Made by a program: the position numbers and the translations under genes
Part shown: positions 45,240 to 53,585 of the stretch, piece by piece
How positions within the stretch are numbered: position 1 is the stretch's first letter
Layout: the number at the start of each line of letters is the position of its first letter
Source of the DNA: G963678255 sp963678255
GTDB taxonomy: Bacteria; Cloacimonadota; Cloacimonadia; Cloacimonadales; WRIO01
Direction: 5' to 3'
Assembly (NCBI GenBank): GCA_963678255.2
Contig: CAXXTW010000002.1
Span: 62,001-126,000 of the forward strand
DNA: 64,000 bases
Notes under the pieces: generated by a model
The model's input: the letters and a program-made list of their open reading frames with translations, nothing else
Database searches by the model: none
What the model was told of the DNA's origin: nothing

Positions 45240-47399
45240 ATGTTCAAAAAATCCATATTTCTCATAATAACAGTTTTGTTTTTGTCTTCCTGTGCATATT
45301 ATAATACCTTTTATAATGCTCAAAAATTCTTTAATAGTGCCCAAAAAAAACCACTTAATCCTAAAGGAAAAGCGAATGCTTCTGCTATTGAAGAATACAA
45401 TAAAGTTATTAAAAAATGTGGAATTATTTTAACTGACTATAAAGATAGTAAATGGGCTGACGATGCTCTTTTTCTTCTAGCTAAAGCTCTCTATTACAGA
45501 GGGAATAATGAACTCCAATCTAAAGAAAAATTTGAAGATTTAATTAAATTTTATCCCGATTCTCCATTCTTCGCTGAATCACATCTCTATATTGCACGGA
45601 TTGAATATGACCTTAATAATAAAGATATTGCTATTTCTCTCATTCAGGAGTTTATCAAAAACAGCCAGTTTAAAAAGGATCATCCTCAAGCTTTAATACT
45701 CATTACCGATATGCTCATTAAAGAAAAAAACTATATTGATGCTCAATTTTATCTCAGAATTCTAATCGAAAAATACCCTGATTCAAAGGAGTTTGATAAT
45801 GCTTATTTTCTTTTGGGTAAATCTTACTTTGATATCAATGATTATGATAATTCTTTAAAAGTATTTCAAAATTTAATCAAAACCCGTATTGAAAAGAGTA
45901 TCAAACTAGATGCTTCTTATTATATTGTTTATAATTTCCTCATGAAAAAAAACATTACCAAAGCGCAATCTACGATAAAATCTCTTTTAAAACAAGAGTT
46001 TAGAGACGAGGCTATTCAAAAAGTTTTACTTCTTAATGCTCGTATCAAAGCTGAATCTGGAGCTTTGGATGAGGCTATCTCTATTATGACTAATATTATG
46101 GAAAATAATCAACGATCTTTACTCTCTGCTGAAACTGCTTATTACTTAGGGGAACTATATTTTACAAAATTAAACGACTATGAAAAAGCTATTCAAACTT
46201 TTAATAAAGTAAAATCTGAAAACAATCAATCACCATATGTGGAAAGTGCCATTACTCGAAGCTCTATTGCCAGTCAGATTATTCAATTAAAAAAACAAAA
46301 TAGAAATATCCCTCTAGATGATCTTTTAGCTGAACAATTCAAACTAGCAGAATATTATCTTTATGAACTTGATTTACCTGATTCAGCTTTGATTATTTAC
46401 AAAAAAATCCCTTCCCAGCTTGATAATGTTGTATTAAATGCTGCAGAGAATCTAAATAAAATAAATGAATTAGACTCTCTTATTGTTCGTATTAATGAAA
46501 AAACTTTTAATGATTCTTTGCTAATGATTTATAATGCTTCATTTCAGGATTCTATTAGTTTTTCGTCAGATATGACTGATTCTACTCGGTTGGCAAATCT
46601 TAAAATTAAGAAAGATAATGCAGAAAAACGATCTGTCCAATTAACCAAAGATACAGAATTATATCAGCATTATTATATTCCATATTCAATATTTGTTCGA
46701 ATGATTATCTATGATTATATCATTAAAGACAGCACATTAACTGAGAATTTACATCAAAAACTAATTAATGAATATCCCGATAATCGTTTTACTATAGCTG
46801 CTGATGATTATTTTAACCACAAAACAGTGTCATTTTTAACAATAAAAGAAAAAAGACTGACTAATGAATATGATGAAGCTATTAGTTTACCAGCAGATTC
46901 TCTTAATCTGAAAATTACTCTTTTATCAGATATTGCTAATTCTGATTATGAAAAATTAGCTGAGCAGGCGAAATTCTCTTTAGGATATGTTTATTATTTT
47001 GAAATGAATGATAGCTTAAATGCCAAAAAATACTTCGACGAAGTTCTCTCCATCAATCCTCAATCCGATTACAGCGTGTTTATTAAACAATTTTATACTA
47101 ATTCTAGCTTTAAAATTATTAATGTCTTACCTTCAATAGTTGAGTTGGAAGAAAAGATGAGAAAACAATTTATTGCTGATTCAATTAAAGCAAACAGCTT
47201 GGCTGATTCTCTGCTTAATGACTCTACTGCTACAGATTCTACAAACACTTCTGAGAAAAATGAAAAAAAAGAAACTTCACTTTATAATAATTATCAAAAA
47301 TATGCGACTAATACCATTCCTTATTTCCAGTTGAATTTCTTTGCTATTTTGAATAAGAAATATTTCTTTGATTTGCCTTTATCTATATCACTCATATGA
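45240..47399 (+). CDS. TPR-repeat lipoprotein
   Basis: The 719-residue protein has a lipoprotein signal (LFLSSC, Cys18) followed by AYYNTFYNAQKFFNSA, a start I associate with lipoproteins of Cloacimonadota and related phyla. Tetratricopeptide-type helical repeats fill about 45-400 (DSKWADDALFLLAKALYYRG, YPDSPFFAESHLYIARIEYD, YPDSKEFDNAYFLLGKSYFD) and again about 560-630. A Ser/Thr/Asp-rich linker (DSTATDSTNTSEKNEKKE) near 665 precedes the end. It is probably periplasmic and anchored in the outer membrane, as a scaffold for cell-envelope assembly or gliding/secretion; this is inference. AGAGG precedes the ATG, and the stop overlaps the next start by four bases. Confidence 0.75.
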   Translation: MFKKSIFLIITVLFLSSCAYYNTFYNAQKFFNSAQKKPLNPKGKANASAIEEYNKVIKKCGIILTDYKDSKWADDALFLLAKALYYRGNNELQSKEKFEDLIKFYPDSPFFAESHLYIARIEYDLNNKDIAISLIQEFIKNSQFKKDHPQALILITDMLIKEKNYIDAQFYLRILIEKYPDSKEFDNAYFLLGKSYFDINDYDNSLKVFQNLIKTRIEKSIKLDASYYIVYNFLMKKNITKAQSTIKSLLKQEFRDEAIQKVLLLNARIKAESGALDEAISIMTNIMENNQRSLLSAETAYYLGELYFTKLNDYEKAIQTFNKVKSENNQSPYVESAITRSSIASQIIQLKKQNRNIPLDDLLAEQFKLAEYYLYELDLPDSALIIYKKIPSQLDNVVLNAAENLNKINELDSLIVRINEKTFNDSLLMIYNASFQDSISFSSDMTDSTRLANLKIKKDNAEKRSVQLTKDTELYQHYYIPYSIFVRMIIYDYIIKDSTLTENLHQKLINEYPDNRFTIAADDYFNHKTVSFLTIKEKRLTNEYDEAISLPADSLNLKITLLSDIANSDYEKLAEQAKFSLGYVYYFEMNDSLNAKKYFDEVLSINPQSDYSVFIKQFYTNSSFKIINVLPSIVELEEKMRKQFIADSIKANSLADSLLNDSTATDSTNTSEKNEKKETSLYNNYQKYATNTIPYFQLNFFAILNKKYFFDLPLSISLI

Positions 47400-48067
47400 T
47401 TGGTAATAATATTTTCTTAAAACAAAATGTAATTTTTAAGTTTTTAGTTGTTTTTATTGCTGTTTTCTTATCAATTTTACTAAAACAAAAAATAATCGAG
47501 TTATTAATTCTTCTAAATTTATTGCTTTTCTTAATCTATCCAAAATTAGTAGCGGTCTGGATAAGATCAATTTTTAAAATTTCTTCTTTCATTTTTTCCT
47601 ATTTACTTTTCGCTTTAATATTAAATATTGATTTTCAAATACAAATAAACTTTCTGGTTAGATTACTTTTTCTACTGCAATTATCTATTTTTTTTACTGA
47701 AACTACTAAACTTAACGAAGCTGTAAATGATTGCAGACATTTATTGAAATATAAGTGGTTTTTTCATTTTTTTTACTTCCTGCTCGCTCTTATGTCTTCC
47801 ATCCCCATTCTAAAACATTGTTGGCAAACTCAGTTTAATCTAGCAAAGTCAAATCAAACAAACTATTCTTTGAAGTCCTTAAAATCTTTGGATTATATAA
47901 ATATTGTCTTGAAAACCATTGAACTTAGCTTTGACAAACTACCCTTTATTCAATGGAAAACTAATAAAATACTCAATAACCCTGTTAAGAACAATGCTTT
48001 TTTTACATTCCCAAATCTTGTGCTTATGTATCAATTCTCAATTTTAATCTTATCTGTTTCCTTTTAA
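47396..48067 (+). CDS. Small integral membrane protein, possibly CbiQ/EcfT-like
   Basis: The 223-residue protein has several membrane helices: two close to the N-terminus (FKFLVVFIAVFLSILL and IIELLILLNLLLFLIY), one near 62-80, one near 88-102 and one near 122-140, with a last hydrophobic stretch at the C-terminus. Size and topology recall the transmembrane T subunit of ECF transporters, but the usual Ala-Arg-Gly coupling motifs are not evident, so I leave the name open. Its ATG overlaps the lipoprotein TGA (ATGA), and truA starts five bases after its stop. Confidence 0.55.
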   Translation: MIGNNIFLKQNVIFKFLVVFIAVFLSILLKQKIIELLILLNLLLFLIYPKLVAVWIRSIFKISSFIFSYLLFALILNIDFQIQINFLVRLLFLLQLSIFFTETTKLNEAVNDCRHLLKYKWFFHFFYFLLALMSSIPILKHCWQTQFNLAKSNQTNYSLKSLKSLDYINIVLKTIELSFDKLPFIQWKTNKILNNPVKNNAFFTFPNLVLMYQFSILILSVSF

Positions 48068-48072
48068 TCAAT

Positions 48073-48852
48073 ATGAAAAGATACGCAATTCAAATTGTCT
48101 ATGATGGAAGTAAATTCTTCGGATGGCAAAAACAAGTTAGTCCTTTAACAGTCCAACAATCAGTTGAAAATGCTCTGGAATTAGTTGCAAAACAAAAAAT
48201 TCTGTTAACAGGATCAGGAAGAACTGACTCAGGGGTTCATGCTACATGTCAAATGGCTCATTTTGATTTCCCTATTAATATGACCACCGAACAAATCAGA
48301 CTTGCTGTTCGCTCCAAATGCCCTTTTTCAATAGATATTTTGCACGCTTGGGAAGTTGCTCCCGATTTTCATGCTCGCTTTGACGCAGTTAAAAGAACCT
48401 ATAATTATATTTTAGCTAAAAACCCTAACCCTTTTTTCAGAGATTTTCGATCATATATCCCAAGACATGATATAAAAATGGAATTGATTAATCAGATCAC
48501 TCCCTTACTCTTGGGTAGTCATGATTTTACTTCTTTTTCTAAACCCAATCCTGAAGTAAAAAATCATATTTGTAATATTGAATCTATTAGCTTTAAAGAA
48601 TTTAATGATTTCTATTTGTTTGAAATTTCTGCTAATCGCTTTTTACATAATATGGTTCGTAGAATTATTGGCGCTCTTGTTTCCATTTCTCATAAAAAAC
48701 TTCCCCCTGATATTATTCTTCAATGGATTGATGAAAAAAAACAAAACCAAAAAAACTTCTTTACTGCTCCTCCTTATGGTTTGTATTTAACTGATGTTGT
48801 CTATCCAATTGAGATTTTCCCCTTTAAAAAAATAAATATCCCAATTTATTAA
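48073..48852 (+). CDS. truA: tRNA pseudouridine synthase A
   Basis: TruA makes pseudouridine at positions 38-40 of the tRNA anticodon arm. The 259-residue protein has the family motifs: IVYDGSKFFGWQKQ at the start, the catalytic GSGRTDSGVHA with Asp near residue 52, HARFDAVKRTYNYI near 98 and RFLHNMVRRIIGALV near 190. Length is normal. The ATG lies five bases after the preceding stop, with no strong ribosome site of its own, so translation may be coupled to the upstream gene. Confidence 0.95.
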   Translation: MKRYAIQIVYDGSKFFGWQKQVSPLTVQQSVENALELVAKQKILLTGSGRTDSGVHATCQMAHFDFPINMTTEQIRLAVRSKCPFSIDILHAWEVAPDFHARFDAVKRTYNYILAKNPNPFFRDFRSYIPRHDIKMELINQITPLLLGSHDFTSFSKPNPEVKNHICNIESISFKEFNDFYLFEISANRFLHNMVRRIIGALVSISHKKLPPDIILQWIDEKKQNQKNFFTAPPYGLYLTDVVYPIEIFPFKKINIPIY

Positions 48853-48905
48853 AAATTTATATTTATTGTTTGACATATTCACTATAATAATCTAATCTTC
48901 AATTT

Positions 48906-51900
48906 ATGAAATTTAAAAAAACTGTGATGAAAAATAAAACGGTTATTAAAACCGATAATTCAAATGATTCTGATTATCAGATTGATAATCAATTAGATCC
49001 TTCTCTTGAAAAGAGTCAAATTCTTAATCAAAGATACGAAATTATTGAAAAAATTGGACAGGGTTCTTTTTCAACTGTATATAGAGTTTTCGATAAAAAT
49101 TTGGAAACTGAAAAAGCACTAAAAATTTTTGGTGATTATGAACAAGTACAACTTTTTTATGCCCATCTTAGAAATGAAGCAACCCTCCTAATTAAACTTA
49201 ATCATCCCAATATTGTACGTATTTATGATTTTGTTGATGCTGAATTTGTCTTTCTCGACATGGAATATATCAACGGATCCTCGCTTGACACTCTCATTGC
49301 CTCTAAATCTATAAAAAAAAAACAAGCTGTTAAATATGCCACTCAAATGGCTTCTGCACTTAATCATGCCCATGAACAAAATATTGCTCATCTTGATGTA
49401 AAACCCGAAAATATTTTAATCGATATCGCTGGAAATCTTAAGTTAACAGATTTTGGTATTTCCAAAATGAAACATAAAAAAGATGATACTTGGGCTGGAA
49501 CCATAGCTTATATGCCTCCTGAAAAGCTTAAGAATGAAGGAAAAGACAATCAATGTGATATCTTTGCTTTTGGTATCACATTATATGAAATGTTATATTC
49601 TAATTATCCTTTTTTTGTTGATCCAGAGGGTAATATTGATTACACTTTGCCTCAAAATCTTAAAAAAAGTACTAAAAAGATTGATCAAATAATTAAAAAA
49701 TGCCTCTATTATTTTGAAGAAGATCGTTATCAAAACTTTCAGGATATCTTAAACGATATTCAACAAAATGATATTCTACCAACTTCTCCAATAAAAACTA
49801 TGGTAAAGAAAATTTATAATCATCTCCCTATTCCAAAAATCTCTTCTGAAATTAGAAAAGAATTTGCTTATCTTATTGTGGCTCTTTCTGCTTTGATTCT
49901 TGCACTTCCATTTTTTATTATTACTCAAAACAATATTAATACTCCCCTGAAAGAAGTAATGATTGACAGCCCACCTTATTCTATCATGATTAATCTAAAT
50001 GATGAAGGAGCGCCTCCTCTTAAAACTAAAATGAAAAAGGGCGATCATCTTCAGTTTAAAGATTCAAATGGGAACCCTGTATTTGACTATATTTATAATG
50101 GTGAAAAAAAAATAAAAGTGGTCTTTCAGAATGATAAAATTCTGGTAAATAAAAAGATCAAAGGACAGATCATTCACTCTAGACTCGATCTTCCTCTCTC
50201 TAATAATTTAAGCTATATAAGATCTGATATTTCTCTTTCAAAACTAGATTTAAAAAAACAGAAAAATAAAAGACTTTCTCTTCATCTGAATAACCCTGAT
50301 GAAAATGATTTAGATAACCTGCCCTTAAATCTTCGGTTTTTAAATCTACATAAATCTAAAAAAATTAAAAGTCTAGCTCATCTTGCAAAATTTCCCATGC
50401 TATCTGGTCTTGATCTGTCTGAAATGGATAGTCTTAACTTTGACTCAATCCCAAAATTAAATAATCTGACTCTTTTAAATATAAAAAAAACTAAACTTAA
50501 CAATCTATTTAAACTCTCTAATAACGCTACTCTTAAGTTTTTGAACTTAGATCAAAACCCAATTTCCAGTTTAGAACCTATAAAATCTTTGAATAAACTA
50601 GAAATTGTGTCTAATAATCAAGACTCTACTCTTTGTTCAGCTTCTCCGTTTTTAGATCTACCAAATCTTAGATCTGTTTCCACCAATCAACCTTTTTCTA
50701 ATCCTACAGATTTAGAAACCCTTACCTCCATTCTTGAAAACAATAAAGAAAGTATGGTCAGAAGACAAAAAATTATTGAAAAAGAAAAAACGTGGTGGAA
50801 TCCATTTATTTTCTATATGGTTACTCTTTTAATGTCAATTATTCTTTTCTTGTTAATCAGAATAATGTTAAAAAAACTTCCCAAAAATCAACAAGAATCT
50901 AGTGAAATTAAAAAAGAAGTCTATAACGAACCTCCTAAAAAACAGGAAAGAATTACTCAAGCTGAAATTCAAAAAATTGATAATGCCATTAAAGATAACA
51001 GACTATATCAACCGCATGAAGATAATGCTCTTTACCATTTGCAAAAACTACAGAAAAAAAATGTTGAAGATAAAGTGTTAGATCAGTTGAAAGAAGAAAT
51101 TTGTAAGCTCATTGAACAAAAAATTACCACGCATTACGAAAGATATGAATTTGAACCTATTTACATTGCTTCTTCAAAAACTTGTGAAATACTACCTAAC
51201 CCTTACTTTTTAAAACAATTAAAAATTAGTCAAAAAAAACTTATTTATAATTCTCCTCTTAAGTTTAAAACTATAAAAGGTGGTAAGTTTCAAATGGGTG
51301 ATTTTACATCAAAAGATAGTATAAATAACTTTTTTCTGCATACTATTGAATTATCTTCCTTCCTTATTTCTCAAACGGTTGTTACAAATGATCAATTCTG
51401 TGAGTTCCTTAATATTATGGGAAATAAAAGTGAAGATGGAACTATCTGGTATAAAGAAAAATCTAACTATTCCAGAATTCAATTAGTTGAAGATAAATAC
51501 AAAGTTATAAATCCTTATGGATCATTTCCGGTTTATGAAGTAAGCTGGTATGGTGCCCATCGCTTTTGTGAATGGAAAGGTGGAAGACTGCCTACTGAAG
51601 CTGAATGGGAATTTGTTGCAAGAAACAGAGGGCAAAACATTCTATATCCTACTGGTGAAGATATTACTAAAAAAGATGCTAATTATCTTGTTGATGCTTC
51701 TGATACCCTCTGGCACTCTGTCTTCCCTGTAAAAACATTTAAACCAAATAAACTAAAACTTTATGAATTGGGAGGAAATGTTCTGGAATGGTGTTATGAT
51801 TGGTATGATAAAAATTATTATCACTACTCTGAACAAATTAACCCCAAAGGCCCCAATAACGGCGATCTGAGAGTAGTTCGCGGAGGAGGTTGGTGCTTCC

Positions 51901-51992
51901 CTAAGGAAAACATGAAAACCTTCTTTAGAGGCGGCATTAAGCCGGGCACTAAAACCAACTATCTCGGTTTTAGAATTGTCATTCCAAAATAA
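48906..51992 (+). CDS. Membrane Ser/Thr protein kinase with leucine-rich repeats and FGE-sulfatase-fold domain
   Basis: The 1,028-residue protein has four parts. (1) A Hanks-type kinase at about 40-300: IGQGSFSTVYRVF, EKALKIF (Lys), HLDVKPENILID (Leu replaces Arg of HRD, catalytic Asp kept), LTDFGISK, GTIAYMPPEKL. (2) A membrane helix at about 319-340 (FAYLIVALSALILALPFFII). (3) An outer part with short leucine-rich repeats at about 465-600 (LPLNLRFLNLHKSKKI, LSGLDLSEMDSLNFDS) and a second helix at about 634-655. (4) After a charged linker, an FGE-like domain at about 787-1028 (IKGGKFQMGDF, EVSWYGAHRFCEWKGG, LPTEAEWEF, LGGNVLEWCYDWY, RVVRGGGWCF, LGFRIVIPK). Two helices place kinase and FGE domain on the same, cytoplasmic, side. 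A TTGACA at 48870 may be its promoter. Confidence 0.85.
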   Translation: MKFKKTVMKNKTVIKTDNSNDSDYQIDNQLDPSLEKSQILNQRYEIIEKIGQGSFSTVYRVFDKNLETEKALKIFGDYEQVQLFYAHLRNEATLLIKLNHPNIVRIYDFVDAEFVFLDMEYINGSSLDTLIASKSIKKKQAVKYATQMASALNHAHEQNIAHLDVKPENILIDIAGNLKLTDFGISKMKHKKDDTWAGTIAYMPPEKLKNEGKDNQCDIFAFGITLYEMLYSNYPFFVDPEGNIDYTLPQNLKKSTKKIDQIIKKCLYYFEEDRYQNFQDILNDIQQNDILPTSPIKTMVKKIYNHLPIPKISSEIRKEFAYLIVALSALILALPFFIITQNNINTPLKEVMIDSPPYSIMINLNDEGAPPLKTKMKKGDHLQFKDSNGNPVFDYIYNGEKKIKVVFQNDKILVNKKIKGQIIHSRLDLPLSNNLSYIRSDISLSKLDLKKQKNKRLSLHLNNPDENDLDNLPLNLRFLNLHKSKKIKSLAHLAKFPMLSGLDLSEMDSLNFDSIPKLNNLTLLNIKKTKLNNLFKLSNNATLKFLNLDQNPISSLEPIKSLNKLEIVSNNQDSTLCSASPFLDLPNLRSVSTNQPFSNPTDLETLTSILENNKESMVRRQKIIEKEKTWWNPFIFYMVTLLMSIILFLLIRIMLKKLPKNQQESSEIKKEVYNEPPKKQERITQAEIQKIDNAIKDNRLYQPHEDNALYHLQKLQKKNVEDKVLDQLKEEICKLIEQKITTHYERYEFEPIYIASSKTCEILPNPYFLKQLKISQKKLIYNSPLKFKTIKGGKFQMGDFTSKDSINNFFLHTIELSSFLISQTVVTNDQFCEFLNIMGNKSEDGTIWYKEKSNYSRIQLVEDKYKVINPYGSFPVYEVSWYGAHRFCEWKGGRLPTEAEWEFVARNRGQNILYPTGEDITKKDANYLVDASDTLWHSVFPVKTFKPNKLKLYELGGNVLEWCYDWYDKNYYHYSEQINPKGPNNGDLRVVRGGGWCFPKENMKTFFRGGIKPGTKTNYLGFRIVIPK

Positions 51993-52001
51993 GGAGTTCC
52001 A

Positions 52002-52631
52002 ATGAAATATATTATCAGTCTCATTTATGTCATGTTATTTTCTATTCTTTATGCAGATATTAAAATGGATTTGTTTACTCAAGCTACAAATGATTTCTAT
52101 GAATACATTGATATTAATATTAATAATCCAGAAACTATCTTAATTAATCCAACAAAAGATAGCGACATGCTTCTATTTGAAAACCTATTTCTTAGTATTG
52201 CCACTCAAAAAAAGAAATTCAAGCTCATCCAAAAAGAAGACTTAAAAAAACTATTCGAGGAAAATATTGAATTAAATGAACACTCTTTTGATCAAACAAA
52301 AACTCCAAAACTAGGAAAACTTATACCTCCTAATTTTGTGCTGGACGGAGTTATTCAATATCAAGAAAAAAGAATACTGCTAAAACCTGTCTATGTCTTG
52401 TCTTTTAACCTAAAAATTAATAATATTGAAAATGGAACTACCGATTTAGTTTTCTTCAAAGAATATCAAAAAAAATGGAAACCTTCAATTTTTCTTGTAT
52501 TAATGATAATTGCTGTATTTTATGTTGATTTAAAGATTTTTAATAAATTAACTAAAGCTTATCATGCTCAAAAAGCCTTTTATGTCTTTATCGGATCTCT
52601 TGTCTTAATCTTGGGATGGTTTTATTTTTAA
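52002..52631 (+). CDS. CsgG/FlgO-like membrane protein downstream of the kinase
   Basis: The 209-residue protein has a signal peptide (KYIISLIYVMLFSILYA). A small domain at about 40-150 follows; its pattern FKLIQKEDLKKLFEENIELN then LGKLIPPNFVLDGVIQYQEK resembles the nucleotide-free fold of CsgG, FlgO and LpoB proteins (family match tentative). Two membrane helices close it (IFLVLMIIAVFYVDL and AFYVFIGSLVLILGWFYF). It begins ten bases after the kinase stop with AAGGAG, so they are one operon. It may be a membrane partner of the kinase. Its stop overlaps that of the opposite Cas6b-like gene. Confidence 0.55.
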   Translation: MKYIISLIYVMLFSILYADIKMDLFTQATNDFYEYIDININNPETILINPTKDSDMLLFENLFLSIATQKKKFKLIQKEDLKKLFEENIELNEHSFDQTKTPKLGKLIPPNFVLDGVIQYQEKRILLKPVYVLSFNLKINNIENGTTDLVFFKEYQKKWKPSIFLVLMIIAVFYVDLKIFNKLTKAYHAQKAFYVFIGSLVLILGWFYF

Positions 52632-53278
52632 AAATTATTAAATTTTTTTACTACAGTTCCAAAGCCTCTGGTCGATTGTTTTCCGATACCTAGATAGTCA
52701 GGAATCATAAAATTAGTTTTAAAACTTCCTTTAAAACAAAGAATATCATGGTTTTTTATCTTAACATTAATCGGCAAAAAATCACTTATTAAATCAATAC
52801 AATTAAGATCTGGGATGGAATATTTAAAACTATCTGATAAAGATTTTATGTGATCTTTTAGAAGAGTATTTAGAAAATATGTCTTTTCATTCGTTTTTAG
52901 TTGATTGTAATGATTTAAATTCTCATCATTCAAGGCTAGCCAGGGAGAAACAAACTTATACTCATATATTTCATTCGTTTGACCAAAGGAGTATTTATTT
53001 AAAGAAATTGTTTTTTCTTTAAAAGATATATTATCTTCATTAATTACCAAGCTTTTAAGCATTTCAATACCATTATTGATACCTAATAAGGTTGGTTTTC
53101 TATTTACCAATCTAAATTGTATTTCAGAGTAGTTACATTCACAACTTTCTCCTATATGATTATGAAATTCTATATGATTCTGGAATTTGTTTGAAAAATA
53201 ATCTCGAATTTTTGGAATATCAGAAATTGAAAATTCTGAATCATTAAATGCAACAAGCATTAAATCAATTAATAACAT
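52628..53278 (-). CDS. Cas6b-like CRISPR RNA-processing endoribonuclease, stand-alone
   Basis: The 216-residue protein shows the Cas6b pattern: an early HNHIGESCECNYSEIQFR, then PTLLGINNGIEMLKSL, YKFVSPWLALNDEN, and a C-terminal FKTNFMIPDYLGIGKQSTRG followed by FGTV, the Gly-rich loop of Cas6 enzymes. Cas6 cuts the CRISPR transcript within repeats. The His in HNH near residue 40 is a candidate catalytic residue. GGAG precedes the ATG. No cas gene or repeat array adjoins it; the nearest array is at 21.3 kb. It overlaps the tail of the opposite gene by four bases, which is unusual for island cargo. Confidence 0.7.
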   Translation of the reverse strand: MLLIDLMLVAFNDSEFSISDIPKIRDYFSNKFQNHIEFHNHIGESCECNYSEIQFRLVNRKPTLLGINNGIEMLKSLVINEDNISFKEKTISLNKYSFGQTNEIYEYKFVSPWLALNDENLNHYNQLKTNEKTYFLNTLLKDHIKSLSDSFKYSIPDLNCIDLISDFLPINVKIKNHDILCFKGSFKTNFMIPDYLGIGKQSTRGFGTVVKKFNNF

Positions 53279-53537
53279 TAAAGCTCCAGAAGTTTTGGAT
53301 TTATTTTTCCTAAAATATTATTAAGTAATTAGTTTGTCAAGAATCTTTTTAATATTTATAGGGCAATATCTCTAAAATGTATCCAGTCACAAAACACTGA
53401 AATTGTAACTAAATTCCTAAAATTATCAGCTTTTAATACTAAAACAAGTACATATCTCTTTCCTTTGAAATCGAAATGACTTCCTCTTTCTATGAAGTTA
53501 CATGTTCTAGAAAACCCTTGGAGTCATGTAAATTGTA
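53279..53537. other. Gap without visible features
   Basis: AT-rich sequence between two reverse-strand genes. I see no ORF, hairpin or repeat of note here. Confidence 0.4.
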
Positions 53538-53566
53538 TAAAAAAAAGGCAGACTCGAAGTCTGCCT
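53538..53566 (-). terminator. Intrinsic terminator of secreted protein gene
   Basis: AGGCAGACT-CGA-AGTCTGCCT gives a nine-base-pair stem; on the reverse strand eight T follow. It lies about 20 bases after the stop of the 53586 gene. Confidence 0.92.
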
Positions 53567-53585
53567 AAATTATATTTGGATAAGT

